Origin: Acidobacteriaceae bacterium
GTDB lineage: Bacteria > Acidobacteriota > Terriglobia > Terriglobales > Acidobacteriaceae
Assembly (NCBI GenBank): GCA_025462885.1
Contig: JAOAPN010000002.1
Coordinates: 62,001-126,000, forward strand
Direction: 5' to 3'
Length of the DNA: 64,000 bases
Below are positions 39,947 through 48,707 of the stretch, in pieces. A program made the translations under genes and the position numbers. A model generated the notes under the pieces. That model was not told where the DNA came from. It did not search any database and worked only from the letters and a program-made list of their open reading frames with translations. Numbering within the stretch: position 1 is the stretch's first letter; the number at the start of each line of letters is the position of its first letter.

Positions 39947-40552
39947 TCAGGCCGATCTGATATAGCGGCGATTCTGCGCGGTGTATTGCTCGCTTAGGAC
40001 CCGGGCGATAGCTTCGGGGTAGGCGAGGTGTTCCTGTTCCAGGATACGGGCGGAGAGGGTATCGTAGGTATCTTCGTCGAGCACCGGGACGGTCTTCTGG
40101 AGAATGATGACACCGTGGTCGACCGCTTCGTCGACGAAGTGGACGGTGCAGCCCGCGACCTTGGCTCCGTAGTCCAGGGCCTGGTGCTGTGCGTCGAGAC
40201 CAGGGAACGCCGGCAGGAGCGACGGGTGGACGTTCAGGATGCGGTTGGGGAACGCTGCGACGAACTCAAGGGAGATGATGCGCATGTAGCCGGCCAGGCA
40301 GACGAGGTCGACGTTGTGATCTTTGAGCGTGGCGATCATCTGGGCGTCGTGGGCGGCGCGGGGCATACCGGCGGAGGGGATCGCGATGGCGGGAAGATTC
40401 AGCTCGCGCGCAGAGGCGAGGCCCGGGGCGTCGGGTTTGTTGGAGAGAACGACTGCGATCTCGGTGTCGAGAAGACGGTGATCGCGGATTGTTGCGGCGA
40501 TAGCGAGGAAGTTAGAGCCTCGGCCAGAGAGAAGGATGCCTAGACGGTGCAT
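39947..40552 (-). CDS. purN: Phosphoribosylglycinamide formyltransferase
   Basis: The enzyme transfers a formyl group from formyl-THF in purine synthesis. GILLSGRGSNFLAI, VCLAGYMRIISLEF, LNVHPSLLPAFPG with the catalytic Asn and His, and GCTVHFVDEAVDHGVII are visible. The ATG at 40552 has GGAAAG upstream and gives 201 residues, normal for the family. The leader contains a 14-bp tandem repeat. It is convergent with the M50 gene. The folD product in the same window supplies its cofactor. Confidence 0.95.
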   Translation of the reverse strand: MHRLGILLSGRGSNFLAIAATIRDHRLLDTEIAVVLSNKPDAPGLASARELNLPAIAIPSAGMPRAAHDAQMIATLKDHNVDLVCLAGYMRIISLEFVAAFPNRILNVHPSLLPAFPGLDAQHQALDYGAKVAGCTVHFVDEAVDHGVIILQKTVPVLDEDTYDTLSARILEQEHLAYPEAIARVLSEQYTAQNRRYIRSA

Positions 40553-40577
40553 GAAGACTTTCCACTTTCCAAAAGAC

Positions 40578-40605
40578 AGTTGGTAGTTGTGAGTTGGTAG
40601 TTGTG
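40578..40605. repeat. 14-bp tandem repeat before purN
   Basis: AGTTGGTAGTTGTG is present twice in tandem (40578-40591 and 40592-40605), 26 bp upstream of the purN start. Repeat length equals that of the tandem in the ligD linker, though the sequence differs. No function is evident. Confidence 0.7.
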
Positions 40606-40644
40606 AGTGTTTCTTGGATCGCGTAAAGAGTTGCTGGTGCAATT

Positions 40645-41832
40645 TTAGGGCTGCGAGGGGGTTGGGGGTTTGTGAGGTGTGAGGCGGGGTAGCAGGAACT
40701 CCTGAAAGAGATTGGAGACGACGCTTCCGGCGATGCCTGCGGCGGTGTTTCCAAGCGTGAGCCAGGCACCGTTACGGTTGGCGGCGGGGTAGTACAGGTT
40801 TGAGATTCCGCCGGCGGCCGCTGTTCCAAGAATACCGGAGTAGTTGAACTGCCAGTTCCCGTTGTCGCCTTTGCAGAGAACGGCCATCGCGAAGGAGTAT
40901 TTGATGCGCTCGCGGACGGTGCCTTCCTTGTAGAAGAAGCGGGGATCCTGGTGGAGGATGGAGGGCAGGATCGCACTGCCGATCATGGTTCCGATCATGA
41001 CATTGCCGTAGGCCGCACCGAACCGTTTGCCGTAGCCCTCCATCCCTTGTCCCCAGCTTGGGTAGGCGTTATCCGCCTGCTGGATGCCGGATATGAAGCC
41101 TGCTGCGGCGAAGCTGGTGGGGTCGAGAGAGGTCTTCCAGGCAAGCTCGAACTTCTGGCGGGAGTTGAGCGGGAGCGGACGAAGCGCGTACGAGACGAAG
41201 AAGTTCGGAATGATTCCCAAGACGCGCTGCTTCTCCTGCTCTTCGATCTGCGCTTGGGCGACCTCTTCCTGGGAGGCCGTGACCTGCACGTCGATCGAGG
41301 TTCCGAGGATCAGTGCTATCTGGGGAACTTCGAGGCTTTCGCCAGGATGGAGGGTGATGGGGGTTTGGCGGGTGGTGAAGCGGACGGCGACGACAGTGAG
41401 TTGGTAGGCGCCGGGCGGGAGGTTGGAGAAGGTGAAACGTCCATCTCCGCCGGAGAGGGTGACGATAGGGGCCGGGTTCGAGCTGGACGCAGACTGCTCG
41501 GCTCGGGTGAGTAAGATGCGGGCGCTGGTGATGGCAGCACCGTTGCTGTCGACCACGGTTCCGGTGAGAGTGCTGGTGAGGGCCGGGGGCTGGATTGCGA
41601 TTTGAGGGCTAGGGCCTTCCGGAAGCTCCGTGGCGGCGAGAAGGAGCGGGTTGTCCTGCTGGGCGGAGGCTGGGCGCGAATGCGCAATAAGGCACAGGAA
41701 GCAAAGAAGGAGGAGCGTGGAGTTACGCAGGCGCTCGAAGGTGATTCTGATGCAGGCTGCTTTGCCGGGGAGGGGAGGTCCTGCGTGGTGCAAATGGATT
41801 CCTTTGCTGATAATTCGACGGTCTGACTTCAT
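40645..41832 (-). CDS. Exported protein with carboxypeptidase-like regulatory domain
   Basis: 395 residues. A signal sequence is at about residues 38-58 (LLLLCFLCLIAHSRPASAQ), so the real start may be a little downstream of 41832. A carboxypeptidase regulatory-like domain follows at about 80-170 (TLTGTVVDSNGAAITSARILL, FTFSNLPPGAYQLTVVA). The rest is a membrane-associated region with FVSYALRPLPLNSRQKFELAW and glycine-rich ISNLYYP. The protein ending at 63787 shares this C-terminal ISNLYYP/ITNLYYP pattern. The family is common in Acidobacteriota and of unknown function. Confidence 0.8.
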   Translation of the reverse strand: MKSDRRIISKGIHLHHAGPPLPGKAACIRITFERLRNSTLLLLCFLCLIAHSRPASAQQDNPLLLAATELPEGPSPQIAIQPPALTSTLTGTVVDSNGAAITSARILLTRAEQSASSSNPAPIVTLSGGDGRFTFSNLPPGAYQLTVVAVRFTTRQTPITLHPGESLEVPQIALILGTSIDVQVTASQEEVAQAQIEEQEKQRVLGIIPNFFVSYALRPLPLNSRQKFELAWKTSLDPTSFAAAGFISGIQQADNAYPSWGQGMEGYGKRFGAAYGNVMIGTMIGSAILPSILHQDPRFFYKEGTVRERIKYSFAMAVLCKGDNGNWQFNYSGILGTAAAGGISNLYYPAANRNGAWLTLGNTAAGIAGSVVSNLFQEFLLPRLTPHKPPTPSQP

Positions 41833-41902
41833 TCTTCCATGATTGGACAGGGAAGAGTCTGCCGGGGTTGCTGGAGAGGCGAGGGCAGTTCGTGCGAATG
41901 AT

Positions 41903-42376
41903 CTATTTAGGGGGATCGGATTCGTCCCGGAGGACCATCGGTTCTACGTTAGCCAGCACTCGCTGCAGGAGCAGAATCAAGGTTTCGATCTCCTCCTCCG
42001 TAAACCCCTGCAAGGCCATTTTGTTTCCTTCCCGGAAAATCTCGCGGGCCTCGGGCAGCTTACTCATTGCAAGAGGCGTAAGTGAGACGAGGCTGCTGCG
42101 TCTGTCCTGAGGATTCGCGGCACGTTGAATCAACCCATCCCGCTCCATCCGGGCAAGGAGCTGCGCCATCGTCGGCTGCTCAATGTGCGCCATCCGGGCG
42201 AGTTCCGTCTGGGTCGAAGCCGCACCGTCCCTCAACGTGTACAGGACCGGCATCTGGGCGACTGCGAGACCCAGTCGCTGGAACCGGGTGTCCGTCCACC
42301 GAAGCGAAAGGCGTGCGAGACGGTTGATCAGGTGTCCTGGCGTTCTGAAAAGATCAGGCCCCACATTTTTCTCCAT
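41903..42376 (-). CDS. MarR-family regulator beside TetX-like gene
   Basis: 157 residues with the MarR winged helix-turn-helix: LARMAHIEQPTMAQLLARMERDGLIQRAANPQDRRSSLVSLT. MarR proteins are dimers that release DNA when they bind small phenolic or drug-like ligands. The gene is divergent from the FAD monooxygenase. A palindrome covers the shared promoter and its own start codon, so autorepression and control of the monooxygenase are likely. Confidence 0.92.
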   Translation of the reverse strand: MEKNVGPDLFRTPGHLINRLARLSLRWTDTRFQRLGLAVAQMPVLYTLRDGAASTQTELARMAHIEQPTMAQLLARMERDGLIQRAANPQDRRSSLVSLTPLAMSKLPEAREIFREGNKMALQGFTEEEIETLILLLQRVLANVEPMVLRDESDPPK

Positions 42377-42421
42377 CTATATAGTATCCTATGCTATTTT
42401 ATATAGGAGCCTATGTAGATG
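42374..42421. promoter_or_regulatory. Palindromic operator between MarR and monooxygenase genes
   Basis: CATCTATATAG at 42374-42384 and CTATGTAGATG at 42411-42421 form an inverted repeat with one mismatch, and inside it ATCCTAT (42386-42392) pairs with ATAGGAG (42403-42409) with one mismatch. The left arm includes the MarR start codon. It is AT-rich and probably overlaps both promoters. Confidence 0.65.
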
Positions 42422-42438
42422 GGTTCTGGAGGTAGTGA

Positions 42439-43611
42439 ATGAAACAGCCACGGATTGCAGTGATTGGCGCTGGACCCGGTGGTCTAACCCTTGCTCGTAT
42501 CCTGAGGCTTCACGGGATTGAGGCAAGCGTCTTCGAACGCGAAGCCTCTTCGTCGATCCGTCCGCAGGGAGGCTCGCTCGACATGCACGCCGACAGCGGG
42601 CAGTTCGCGATCCAATGCGCCGGTCTTACCGCCGAGTTCAAGCGTATTGCACGCTATGAGGATCAGGAAGGTCGTATCTACGATAAGCATGGCACGCAGC
42701 GGTTTCTCGACGTCGACACATCGGACAAGGACCGGCCCGAAGTAGACCGTGGCCACCTGCGACAGATGCTGCTGGATTCGCTCCCTCCAGACGCCGTGCG
42801 ATGGAATCATGAGCTGAGTGCTGCAACACGGAACGACGATGGAACGTGGGAACTGGCGTTTCAGAATGGTTGCAGCGAGACCTTCGATCTGGTGGTGGGT
42901 GCGGATGGAGCGTGGTCTCGGATCCGACCGCTTGTCTCGCAGGTTCGCCCTGTCTATAGCGGCGTGATGTTCGTCGAACTTGGGATCGATGACGCCGATC
43001 GACGCTATCCGGAGTTGGCCCAGTTGGTGGGACGGGGCATGATGTTTGCGGTGGGAGACAGCAAGACACTGATGGGGCATCGGGATGCCGACGCCCATCT
43101 CGGTATCTATGCGGCGATGCGCGTGCCGGAAGACTGGGTGCAGGCGGGTGGACTGGATTGGTCATCGGCAGAAGCGATGAAAGCCAGTCTTATCGGCTAC
43201 TTCGATGGTTGGTCGGAGGAGCTCCTGCAACTCATCGCGAGATCCGGTGGAGGCGGTGGACGCATTACGCCACGAGCCATCTACGCCCTACCGATCGGTC
43301 ACCGGTGGGAGCATCGGCAGGGAGTCACCCTGATCGGCGATGCGGCCCACCTGATGTCGCCTTTTGGTGGAGACGGAGCGAATTTGGCCATGCAAGACGC
43401 CGCCGATCTGGCACTGGCTCTCGTTGAGGAAGAGGATCCGGATGCGGCTGTTCAACGGTTCGAGACAGCCATGTTTCCGCGCGCTGAAGAGGCTGCTCAG
43501 GGTGCGTGGCACGCCATTCAGGACGTCTTCTCCGAGGATGGCCTGAACCATATGGTCCAGACCATGGAAGAGCACCGCGCAGCGGGTAATCCGTCCCCGT
43601 CACAGGCTTAA
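42439..43611 (+). CDS. FAD-dependent monooxygenase, TetX-like
   Basis: 390 residues of the class A flavoprotein monooxygenase family. FAD motifs are GAGPGG at residues 10-15 and GDAAHLMSPFGGDGANLAMQDA. The region GGSLDMHADSGQFAIQCAGL resembles the matching part of Tet(X), the tetracycline-inactivating enzyme, more than typical phenol hydroxylases. The real substrate is unknown; oxidation of an aromatic or polyketide compound is the safe reading. Its expression is probably controlled by the divergent MarR. Confidence 0.85.
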   Translation: MKQPRIAVIGAGPGGLTLARILRLHGIEASVFEREASSSIRPQGGSLDMHADSGQFAIQCAGLTAEFKRIARYEDQEGRIYDKHGTQRFLDVDTSDKDRPEVDRGHLRQMLLDSLPPDAVRWNHELSAATRNDDGTWELAFQNGCSETFDLVVGADGAWSRIRPLVSQVRPVYSGVMFVELGIDDADRRYPELAQLVGRGMMFAVGDSKTLMGHRDADAHLGIYAAMRVPEDWVQAGGLDWSSAEAMKASLIGYFDGWSEELLQLIARSGGGGGRITPRAIYALPIGHRWEHRQGVTLIGDAAHLMSPFGGDGANLAMQDAADLALALVEEEDPDAAVQRFETAMFPRAEEAAQGAWHAIQDVFSEDGLNHMVQTMEEHRAAGNPSPSQA

Positions 43612-43650
43612 GCGGCAATTGGGGACAGAGTTCGGCTAGCCGGAGACGGA

Positions 43651-44574
43651 TTAGTCGAACTTCCGCAGCCAGATGTCGCGGACGGAGATCTTGCAGGGCT
43701 GGCTTTCGATCTCGAAGCCGATCAGGCCGGGGATGTTGTTGACCGAGTCCTTGTTGTCGTCGATGAAGACTGCCATCAGTTGGCCGTTCATGATGTGCAT
43801 CATCACTCCGCCGCGCGCGATGATCTCGTAGTCGTTCCACTCGTTTACCTTGACGTAGCCGCCCAGCGCCTGCTTGTCGCCGATGTTAGCGACGAGGCGA
43901 TTGGCCTGACCGGGCAGCGCCTGGGTCACCTGTCCGCGATAGGCGAGGATGCCCAGCATGGTGTTTTCCGAGTACCACTGGCCGGTGTGCGCCGCGGCTT
44001 GGGCTCGGACGGGGAACCAGAAATCCGCCTGTGGGCCGGTCATCATGAACTTCAGGTCGTAGGGAGCCTGGCCCTCGGGCTGCGGCCTGGTCCAGGGGGT
44101 GCCGGTGACGCTGCGGTACTGGATGCCTCCGCCTCCGCCCTTTTCGATCTTCATGCGTAATTTGAGATCGAAGTCGCGGGTCTTGTCCCCGCGATAGACG
44201 ATGTAGTTGTTGCCCTTGGGCTTGCCCTCGAGGGTTTCGCCCACCATGATGCCGTCTTCGACGCGCCAGATGCTGGAGTCGGCGTCCCATCCGGCGAAGC
44301 TCTTGCCGTCGAAGATCTGCTTATAGCCGGTGTGCTCGTCGAGATCGTAGGGTGCGGGGTCGTGGAACTTCGGCATCCCGATCAGCTTCTCGCCGCGGGA
44401 TCCTACCTGCGGCGGCCGCGCGGCGGGGGCCTCCAACGCCGGTGGCACCGACTGGGCGGTGAGCGCTGCCGGGGCTGCTATCAAAGAGGCACTCAAGGCG
44501 GCAACCGATAGAAGAGAGGAGCGGACGAAGCGCGCGCGGTTACGAATCAAAGCGGGGAGGTGCGGTGCCGACAT
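43651..44574 (-). CDS. Exported DUF1080 (3-keto-disaccharide hydrolase-like) protein
   Basis: The ATG at 44574 with AGGAAA upstream gives 307 residues and a signal peptide (LLSVAALSASLIAAPAALTAQ). The DUF1080 domain of concanavalin-like jelly-roll fold follows (GYKQIFDGKSFAGWDAD, DFDLKLRMKIEKGGGGGIQYRS, YSENTMLGILAYRG, EWNDYEIIARGG, GLIGFEIESQPCKISVRDIWLR). Some members hydrolyse 3-keto-disaccharides; most are uncharacterised glycan-related proteins. No sugar gene is adjacent. Confidence 0.92.
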   Translation of the reverse strand: MSAPHLPALIRNRARFVRSSLLSVAALSASLIAAPAALTAQSVPPALEAPAARPPQVGSRGEKLIGMPKFHDPAPYDLDEHTGYKQIFDGKSFAGWDADSSIWRVEDGIMVGETLEGKPKGNNYIVYRGDKTRDFDLKLRMKIEKGGGGGIQYRSVTGTPWTRPQPEGQAPYDLKFMMTGPQADFWFPVRAQAAAHTGQWYSENTMLGILAYRGQVTQALPGQANRLVANIGDKQALGGYVKVNEWNDYEIIARGGVMMHIMNGQLMAVFIDDNKDSVNNIPGLIGFEIESQPCKISVRDIWLRKFD

Positions 44575-44713
44575 GGAATTTCCTGCCTTCTGATTGAGAC
44601 GTCTCAAAAACAGCAGAAGTTTAGCGGGTACGGAGTGCCTTTAGCAACAGCATTCTCAAGTGGCAGGGGATCGCTCTCCTTTGCCGGCAGTCTACGCCTG
44701 CGATTGGGCTGCT

Positions 44714-45691
44714 TCATACTTTTTTCGGCGCAGGCGTGGAAGAACCCATGAAGGCGTCCCGGGCGGTGCGGCCCGAGGCTTTCCAGCGGCGGAGGGTCTC
44801 GTAGACGATGACCGTGGCGTAGGTGACGGTGATCCAGACGCAGATCTCTTCGATGGGAAGGTCGCTCCAGGCGGTGATGGTGAGGCCGATCATGCGGTTC
44901 GGCTGGAAGCCCCACCAGCGGTAGGGAACACCAAGGGTGGCCTCCCACAGGAGGCTGGTCAGGAGAATGAAAAAGAGGGTCAGGGAGAGGGCGCGCCAGT
45001 TGATGACGGGGAGCGCTGTAGGGAGGAGCGCCGCCGACGGGATAACGGCGGTAAGGACAAGGAAGAGGAAGTAGCCGGGGAAGCCGGGCTCGGGGACGAA
45101 GAGCCTGCGCCAGGCGATGGCAGCGGCGATGAGGGAGAGACCCCAGAGAAGCGACGGTGTGTGGAGGCAGAAGAGACGGTCGAAGTGGATGCGGTGCGCG
45201 GAGTCATTGGGGGTGGAGTAGGCGGCGAGCCAGTATGCGTCGAACCAGATGTAGAGGAGGAGATCGGCGAGGAAGCCGGTGAGGTAAAAGAGGTACTCCT
45301 CAACGGGCACGCCGCCGTGGAGCGCTGGGGCGCGAATGCCGAGAGTAGCGGCGGGGTTAAGGAAGGTGAAGAAGGTGTTGGCAAAGAAGAAGTCCATCAG
45401 TGCGCCGACAGGGAAGAGGAGAGCGATGGTGAGGACGAAGGCCTGGCGGGAGACCCGAACGCGCTCCCTGGGTAGAAACCAGAGAGCGATGACTGCGATG
45501 GGGATGAGGAACAGCAGCAGGCTGATGGTGTAGCCATAGGGAGTGGGATTGGGGTTGGCATGGAAGTCTACGGCGGGAGCGACCCTTGCAGTGTGGAGGG
45601 TGAGGGCAGCGGGGATCGCGGTCATGGCCAGCATCGCGAGGACGATGTGGAAGCTGGTGCGGGGAGATGGGGGGCCGGGAAGGGTAGACAT
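44714..45691 (-). CDS. Polytopic membrane protein with two lycopene-cyclase-like domains
   Basis: The ATG at 45691 has GGAGGAAG six bases upstream; 325 residues and about eight helices. Two copies of a PxEE motif, PVEE at 129-132 and PIEE at 279-282, each sit at the start of a helix. This is the arrangement seen in the tandem lycopene cyclase domains of CrtYcd/CarR-type enzymes, where the acidic residues are essential. That points to a carotenoid or related isoprenoid ring-closing enzyme. No phytoene synthase or desaturase gene is nearby, so the substrate is unproved. Confidence 0.65.
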   Translation of the reverse strand: MSTLPGPPSPRTSFHIVLAMLAMTAIPAALTLHTARVAPAVDFHANPNPTPYGYTISLLLFLIPIAVIALWFLPRERVRVSRQAFVLTIALLFPVGALMDFFFANTFFTFLNPAATLGIRAPALHGGVPVEEYLFYLTGFLADLLLYIWFDAYWLAAYSTPNDSAHRIHFDRLFCLHTPSLLWGLSLIAAAIAWRRLFVPEPGFPGYFLFLVLTAVIPSAALLPTALPVINWRALSLTLFFILLTSLLWEATLGVPYRWWGFQPNRMIGLTITAWSDLPIEEICVWITVTYATVIVYETLRRWKASGRTARDAFMGSSTPAPKKV

Positions 45692-45800
45692 GATGCTTCC
45701 TCCGCCTTGGGATGTTTCGAGTAGGAGAACGATAGCATTGCTCGGGCTGACGGGTGGGGTAGGATCTGGGTAATCCGATGGGAAGCAATCAAGGTTCGGG

Positions 45801-46640
45801 GTGGGGATGATGCAGGGACGATTGTCGCGCACGGCGGGGCTGATCGCAGCAGGTATGCTTTGCGGCGTTTTGTGGGGGCAGGATTCGGCGAGGCGTCCGT
45901 TGCTGCCGGCAACGCCTGCGGGGCTGGCGATGGATGAGGTACTGGATCAGCTGCAGGGTAACCTTTCGTCGTACCGGAGTTCGGTGCCGGATCTCTTCTG
46001 CAATGAACATGTGGTGTCGGCTATGGAGTCGCGGCGGATTCGAACGGAGACGGTAACGGACTCGACGTTCCGCCTGCGGCGGTCGCGCAGCGAAGACGGC
46101 CTGGTGGAGTTCGAGGAGTCGCGGGTCCTGCGGGCAGTGGATGGGAAGGTACCGGTGAGCGATTCTGAGAAGCTGTCGGGGCCTGCCGTGCTGTCCGGGG
46201 TGTTCAGCGACGGGCTGCAGGTGGTGTCGCGGGAGGTGCGGAGTTGCTATGTGTATACGATGCATCCGGTGCGGGCCGGGCATCCGAAGGACAGGATCGT
46301 AGTGGACTTCAAGAATCTACCCAGGGCGGAGCGGGCGGTCGAATGTCCTCCTTTTGAAGAGACGCGCAGACGGGCGACGATCGACCCCGTCACGATGCAT
46401 GTGGTGCGGCTTGAAAAGACGACACCGGATCCGAACTTTGGACTCGAAGGGGCAGCGACTTGGACGTGGACGGTGGACTACGGCCCGGTGCAGATGGCTG
46501 GCAAGATGTTCTGGATGCCGCAGACGATTCGGTCCGTCAGCCGCACGGACGATGGGAGCTATAGGTGGAGCTTCGATGGCAGGTATAGCAACTACCACCT
46601 GTTCCATGCGGAGTCCCGGATTGTTCCGGTTGAGCCTTAG
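45801..46640 (+). CDS. Exported protein of unknown function
   Basis: 279 residues with a signal peptide (LIAAGMLCGVLWGQD). The remainder is strand-rich with charged repeats such as SRRIRTETVTDSTFRLRRS, WTWTVDYGPVQMAGKMFWMPQTIRS and FDGRYSNYHLFHAESRIV. No family recognised. The GTG at 45801 follows AAGG; an ATG at 45807 is equally good. Its TAG stop codon is the TA plus first base of the repeat element that begins at 46638. Confidence 0.75.
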   Translation: MGMMQGRLSRTAGLIAAGMLCGVLWGQDSARRPLLPATPAGLAMDEVLDQLQGNLSSYRSSVPDLFCNEHVVSAMESRRIRTETVTDSTFRLRRSRSEDGLVEFEESRVLRAVDGKVPVSDSEKLSGPAVLSGVFSDGLQVVSREVRSCYVYTMHPVRAGHPKDRIVVDFKNLPRAERAVECPPFEETRRRATIDPVTMHVVRLEKTTPDPNFGLEGAATWTWTVDYGPVQMAGKMFWMPQTIRSVSRTDDGSYRWSFDGRYSNYHLFHAESRIVPVEP

Positions 46641-46865
46641 GCAGTATCTACATATACGGGCGTTACGTCTTCGCGGGATGGTTGAATCCGGCGGATATTT
46701 GGAAGGGCACGGCTTCAGCCGTGCCGAAAGAAGCATTCTCCTCTATCCTTTGTTTCTTTTGTCGGTTCGCCATAGGCGAACCGACAAAAGAAACAAAGCA
46801 AAATAAGTAGCGTTTGGCACACCTGAAGGTGTGCCCTTCCAGGGGCTCTATGCGGATACTGCCTG
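46638..46865. mobile_element. Family-1 stop-codon element, copy A
   Basis: 228 bp. The left end TAGGCAGTATCTACATATA at 46638-46656 and the right end 46847-46865 are inverted copies with several mismatches. Inside are three hairpins: GGCACGGCT with its complement (46706-46725), a perfect 23-bp stem at 46749-46771 and 46775-46797 around ATA, and GGCACACCT with its complement near 46816-46835. The first three bases are the TAG stop of the exported protein gene. The purM stop lies 31 bp past the right end, so the element sits between converging genes. Confidence 0.85.
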
Positions 46866-46895
46866 GAGGATCATCGCTCTTTTTCGATGGCGAAG

Positions 46896-48104
46896 CTAGT
46901 TGTAGGAGACCTTGCGTTCGCCCCGGGTGACGCGGCCGATGATGCAGTGGCGTTCGTTGGCGCGGTTGAGCACGGCTTTGGCTTTCTTCACCTTTTCCGC
47001 CGGGACGACGCAGATGAGGCCGATGCCCATGTTGAAGGTGCGGAGCATCTCGTCCTGGGTGACATTGCCGAGTTGCTGGAGGTGCTCGAAGAGGGGTGGA
47101 ACGGTCCACGAAGCGAGGTCGATGAGGGCCCCCATGCCCTTGGGCAGGATGCGGGGAAGATTCTCCGTGATGCCGCCGCCGGTGATGTGGGCCATGCCCT
47201 GGACGACTTCGGCTCCGGTGAGCTTCTTGATGATGGCGAGGTAGCTGCGGTGGGTGCGCATCAGGGCTGCTCCGGTCTTGTCCTTCAGCTCGTTGACGTA
47301 CTGGTCGGGGCCGTATTTTGCCACTTCGAACAGCAGCTTGCGGGCCAAGGAGTAGCCGTTGGTGTGCAGGCCGTTGGAGGGGATGCCGATCAGGACGTCT
47401 CCGACCTGGATGTGTTCGCCGGTGATGATCTTGTCGCGGCTGACGGCACCGATGATGGTGCCGGCGAGGTCGTACTCGCCGTCGGCGTAGAAGCCGGGCA
47501 TCTGGGCGGTCTCGCCGCCGATGAGAGCGCAGCCGTTGGCGCGGCAGGCTTCGGAGATGCCCTGAACGACCTTTTCGAGCACGAGCTCTTCCAGCTTGCC
47601 GGAGGCCAGGTAGTCCAGGAAGAAGAGAGGCGTGGCACCCTGCACGGCGATGTCGTTCACGCAGTGGTTGACCAGGTCCTGGCCGACGGTGTGATGGATG
47701 TTGAGGTCGAAGGCGACCTTGAGCTTGGTGCCGACGCCGTCGGCGGAAGAGACCAGGACGGGATTGGGGAACTTCTCCAGGTCGAGTGCGAAGAGGCCGC
47801 CGAAGCCGCCGATCTCGGAGAGCACCTGCTTGTTGAAGGTCTTGCGCGCGAGCATCTTGATGCGCTGCTTGGATCGGTCGCCCGAGGTGATATCTACGCC
47901 TGCGTCGGCGTAGGAGATGGACTTCTTCTTGGCCAGGTTCTTATCGGCGGCAGCAGCTTTGGCGGACACCGCCTTACTGGTCTTTGCCGCGGAATCGGAT
48001 TCCGGCGCAGGGGACGGAGCGGCCTCTGGGGTTACAGGCTCTACGGTCGGCTGGGTGGCTTCCTGGGGGGAGGAGTCCGGCGTTTGCAGGGTTTCGTCAG
48101 GCAA
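46896..48104 (-). CDS. purM: Phosphoribosylformylglycinamidine cyclo-ligase (AIR synthetase)
   Basis: The enzyme closes the imidazole ring in purine synthesis. Motifs include SSADGVGTKLKVAFDLN, VGQDLVNHCVNDIAVQGATPLFFLDY, ALIGGETAQMPGFY and GLHTNGYSLARK. The core starts around residue 64 (SYADAGVDI). The open frame has a Pro/Ala/Ser-rich N-terminal stretch of about 60 residues and a TTG start at 48104, without a good ribosome site. A GTG at 47969, preceded by AAGG, would give 357 residues, close to the usual 345. The start is therefore uncertain. Confidence 0.93.
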   Translation of the reverse strand: MPDETLQTPDSSPQEATQPTVEPVTPEAAPSPAPESDSAAKTSKAVSAKAAAADKNLAKKKSISYADAGVDITSGDRSKQRIKMLARKTFNKQVLSEIGGFGGLFALDLEKFPNPVLVSSADGVGTKLKVAFDLNIHHTVGQDLVNHCVNDIAVQGATPLFFLDYLASGKLEELVLEKVVQGISEACRANGCALIGGETAQMPGFYADGEYDLAGTIIGAVSRDKIITGEHIQVGDVLIGIPSNGLHTNGYSLARKLLFEVAKYGPDQYVNELKDKTGAALMRTHRSYLAIIKKLTGAEVVQGMAHITGGGITENLPRILPKGMGALIDLASWTVPPLFEHLQQLGNVTQDEMLRTFNMGIGLICVVPAEKVKKAKAVLNRANERHCIIGRVTRGERKVSYN

Positions 48105-48183
48105 GTGATTGCACCATCCTAAGTTTGCTTAAAGGAAGATTCAGTCTAGCAGGCGCAAACCCACAGGGCTGTGAAAGTCGTCG

Positions 48184-48690
48184 TCAGGAGGGGAGTCCGA
48201 GGATGCGGGAACGCTGGTCTGGCGTGGGGATGGGGCAGGTTGGGTAGCGTCCGAAGAGACGATAGCGGAAGCGCGCGATGAGGCCGTATCCGAACTCGCG
48301 AAACGGGCGGGGGATGAGGCGGGTGAGGCGTCCTAGGAAGGTCGAAAACCCGCCGAGCAGGGTAAGGGCGTGGGCAACCGCGTCGGAGCGCCGGTAGATC
48401 CGCTGGGACGGGGTGAGGGCGGCGGTGATGAGGATCACGCCTTCTTTCTCCGGTTGGAGCGCGCTGGACTGCGGGGGAAGGAGCTGCTGGGCGAGGGCGG
48501 TCTCCTGCGGGATAAAGCGAAAGCGGCCCTGAGGATCGTGCTTCAAGAGGTAGTGGACGACACCATTGCAGAGGGCGCAGACGCCGTCGTACAGAATCAG
48601 GTCGCGGCCTTCGATCTGAGGGCGGAACTGTTCCACTGAATCGACAGCAGCGGGGGCTGGGAGCGGGGTGGTCGTAGGTGCCTCCTGCAA
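48184..48690 (-). CDS. DCC-family thiol-disulfide protein
   Basis: 168 residues. The motif DGVCALCN (D35, C38, C41) defines the DCC family (DUF393), small proteins predicted to be thiol-disulfide oxidoreductases. The C-terminal part (RLIPRPFREFGYGLIARFRYRLFG) is as in the family. The TTG start at 48690 is only 17 bp from the divergent hemL start; a GTG at 48636 is an alternative that would leave room for a promoter. Confidence 0.85.
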   Translation of the reverse strand: MQEAPTTTPLPAPAAVDSVEQFRPQIEGRDLILYDGVCALCNGVVHYLLKHDPQGRFRFIPQETALAQQLLPPQSSALQPEKEGVILITAALTPSQRIYRRSDAVAHALTLLGGFSTFLGRLTRLIPRPFREFGYGLIARFRYRLFGRYPTCPIPTPDQRSRILGLPS

Positions 48691-48707
48691 CTCTTATACT
48701 GGAGTAG

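Noticed and set aside
46663..47109. Open frame reading through element copy A
   Set aside because: The translation comes from the repeat and antisense or off-frame purM; similar repeat-derived peptides appear at 59244-59654 and 62469-62744, as expected for non-coding repeats.
46887..48122. Long open frame of over 400 codons on the plus strand opposite purM
   Set aside because: It is the complement of a well-supported conserved gene in GC-rich DNA, with Gly/Val/Ala/Asp-rich composition typical of antisense frames.
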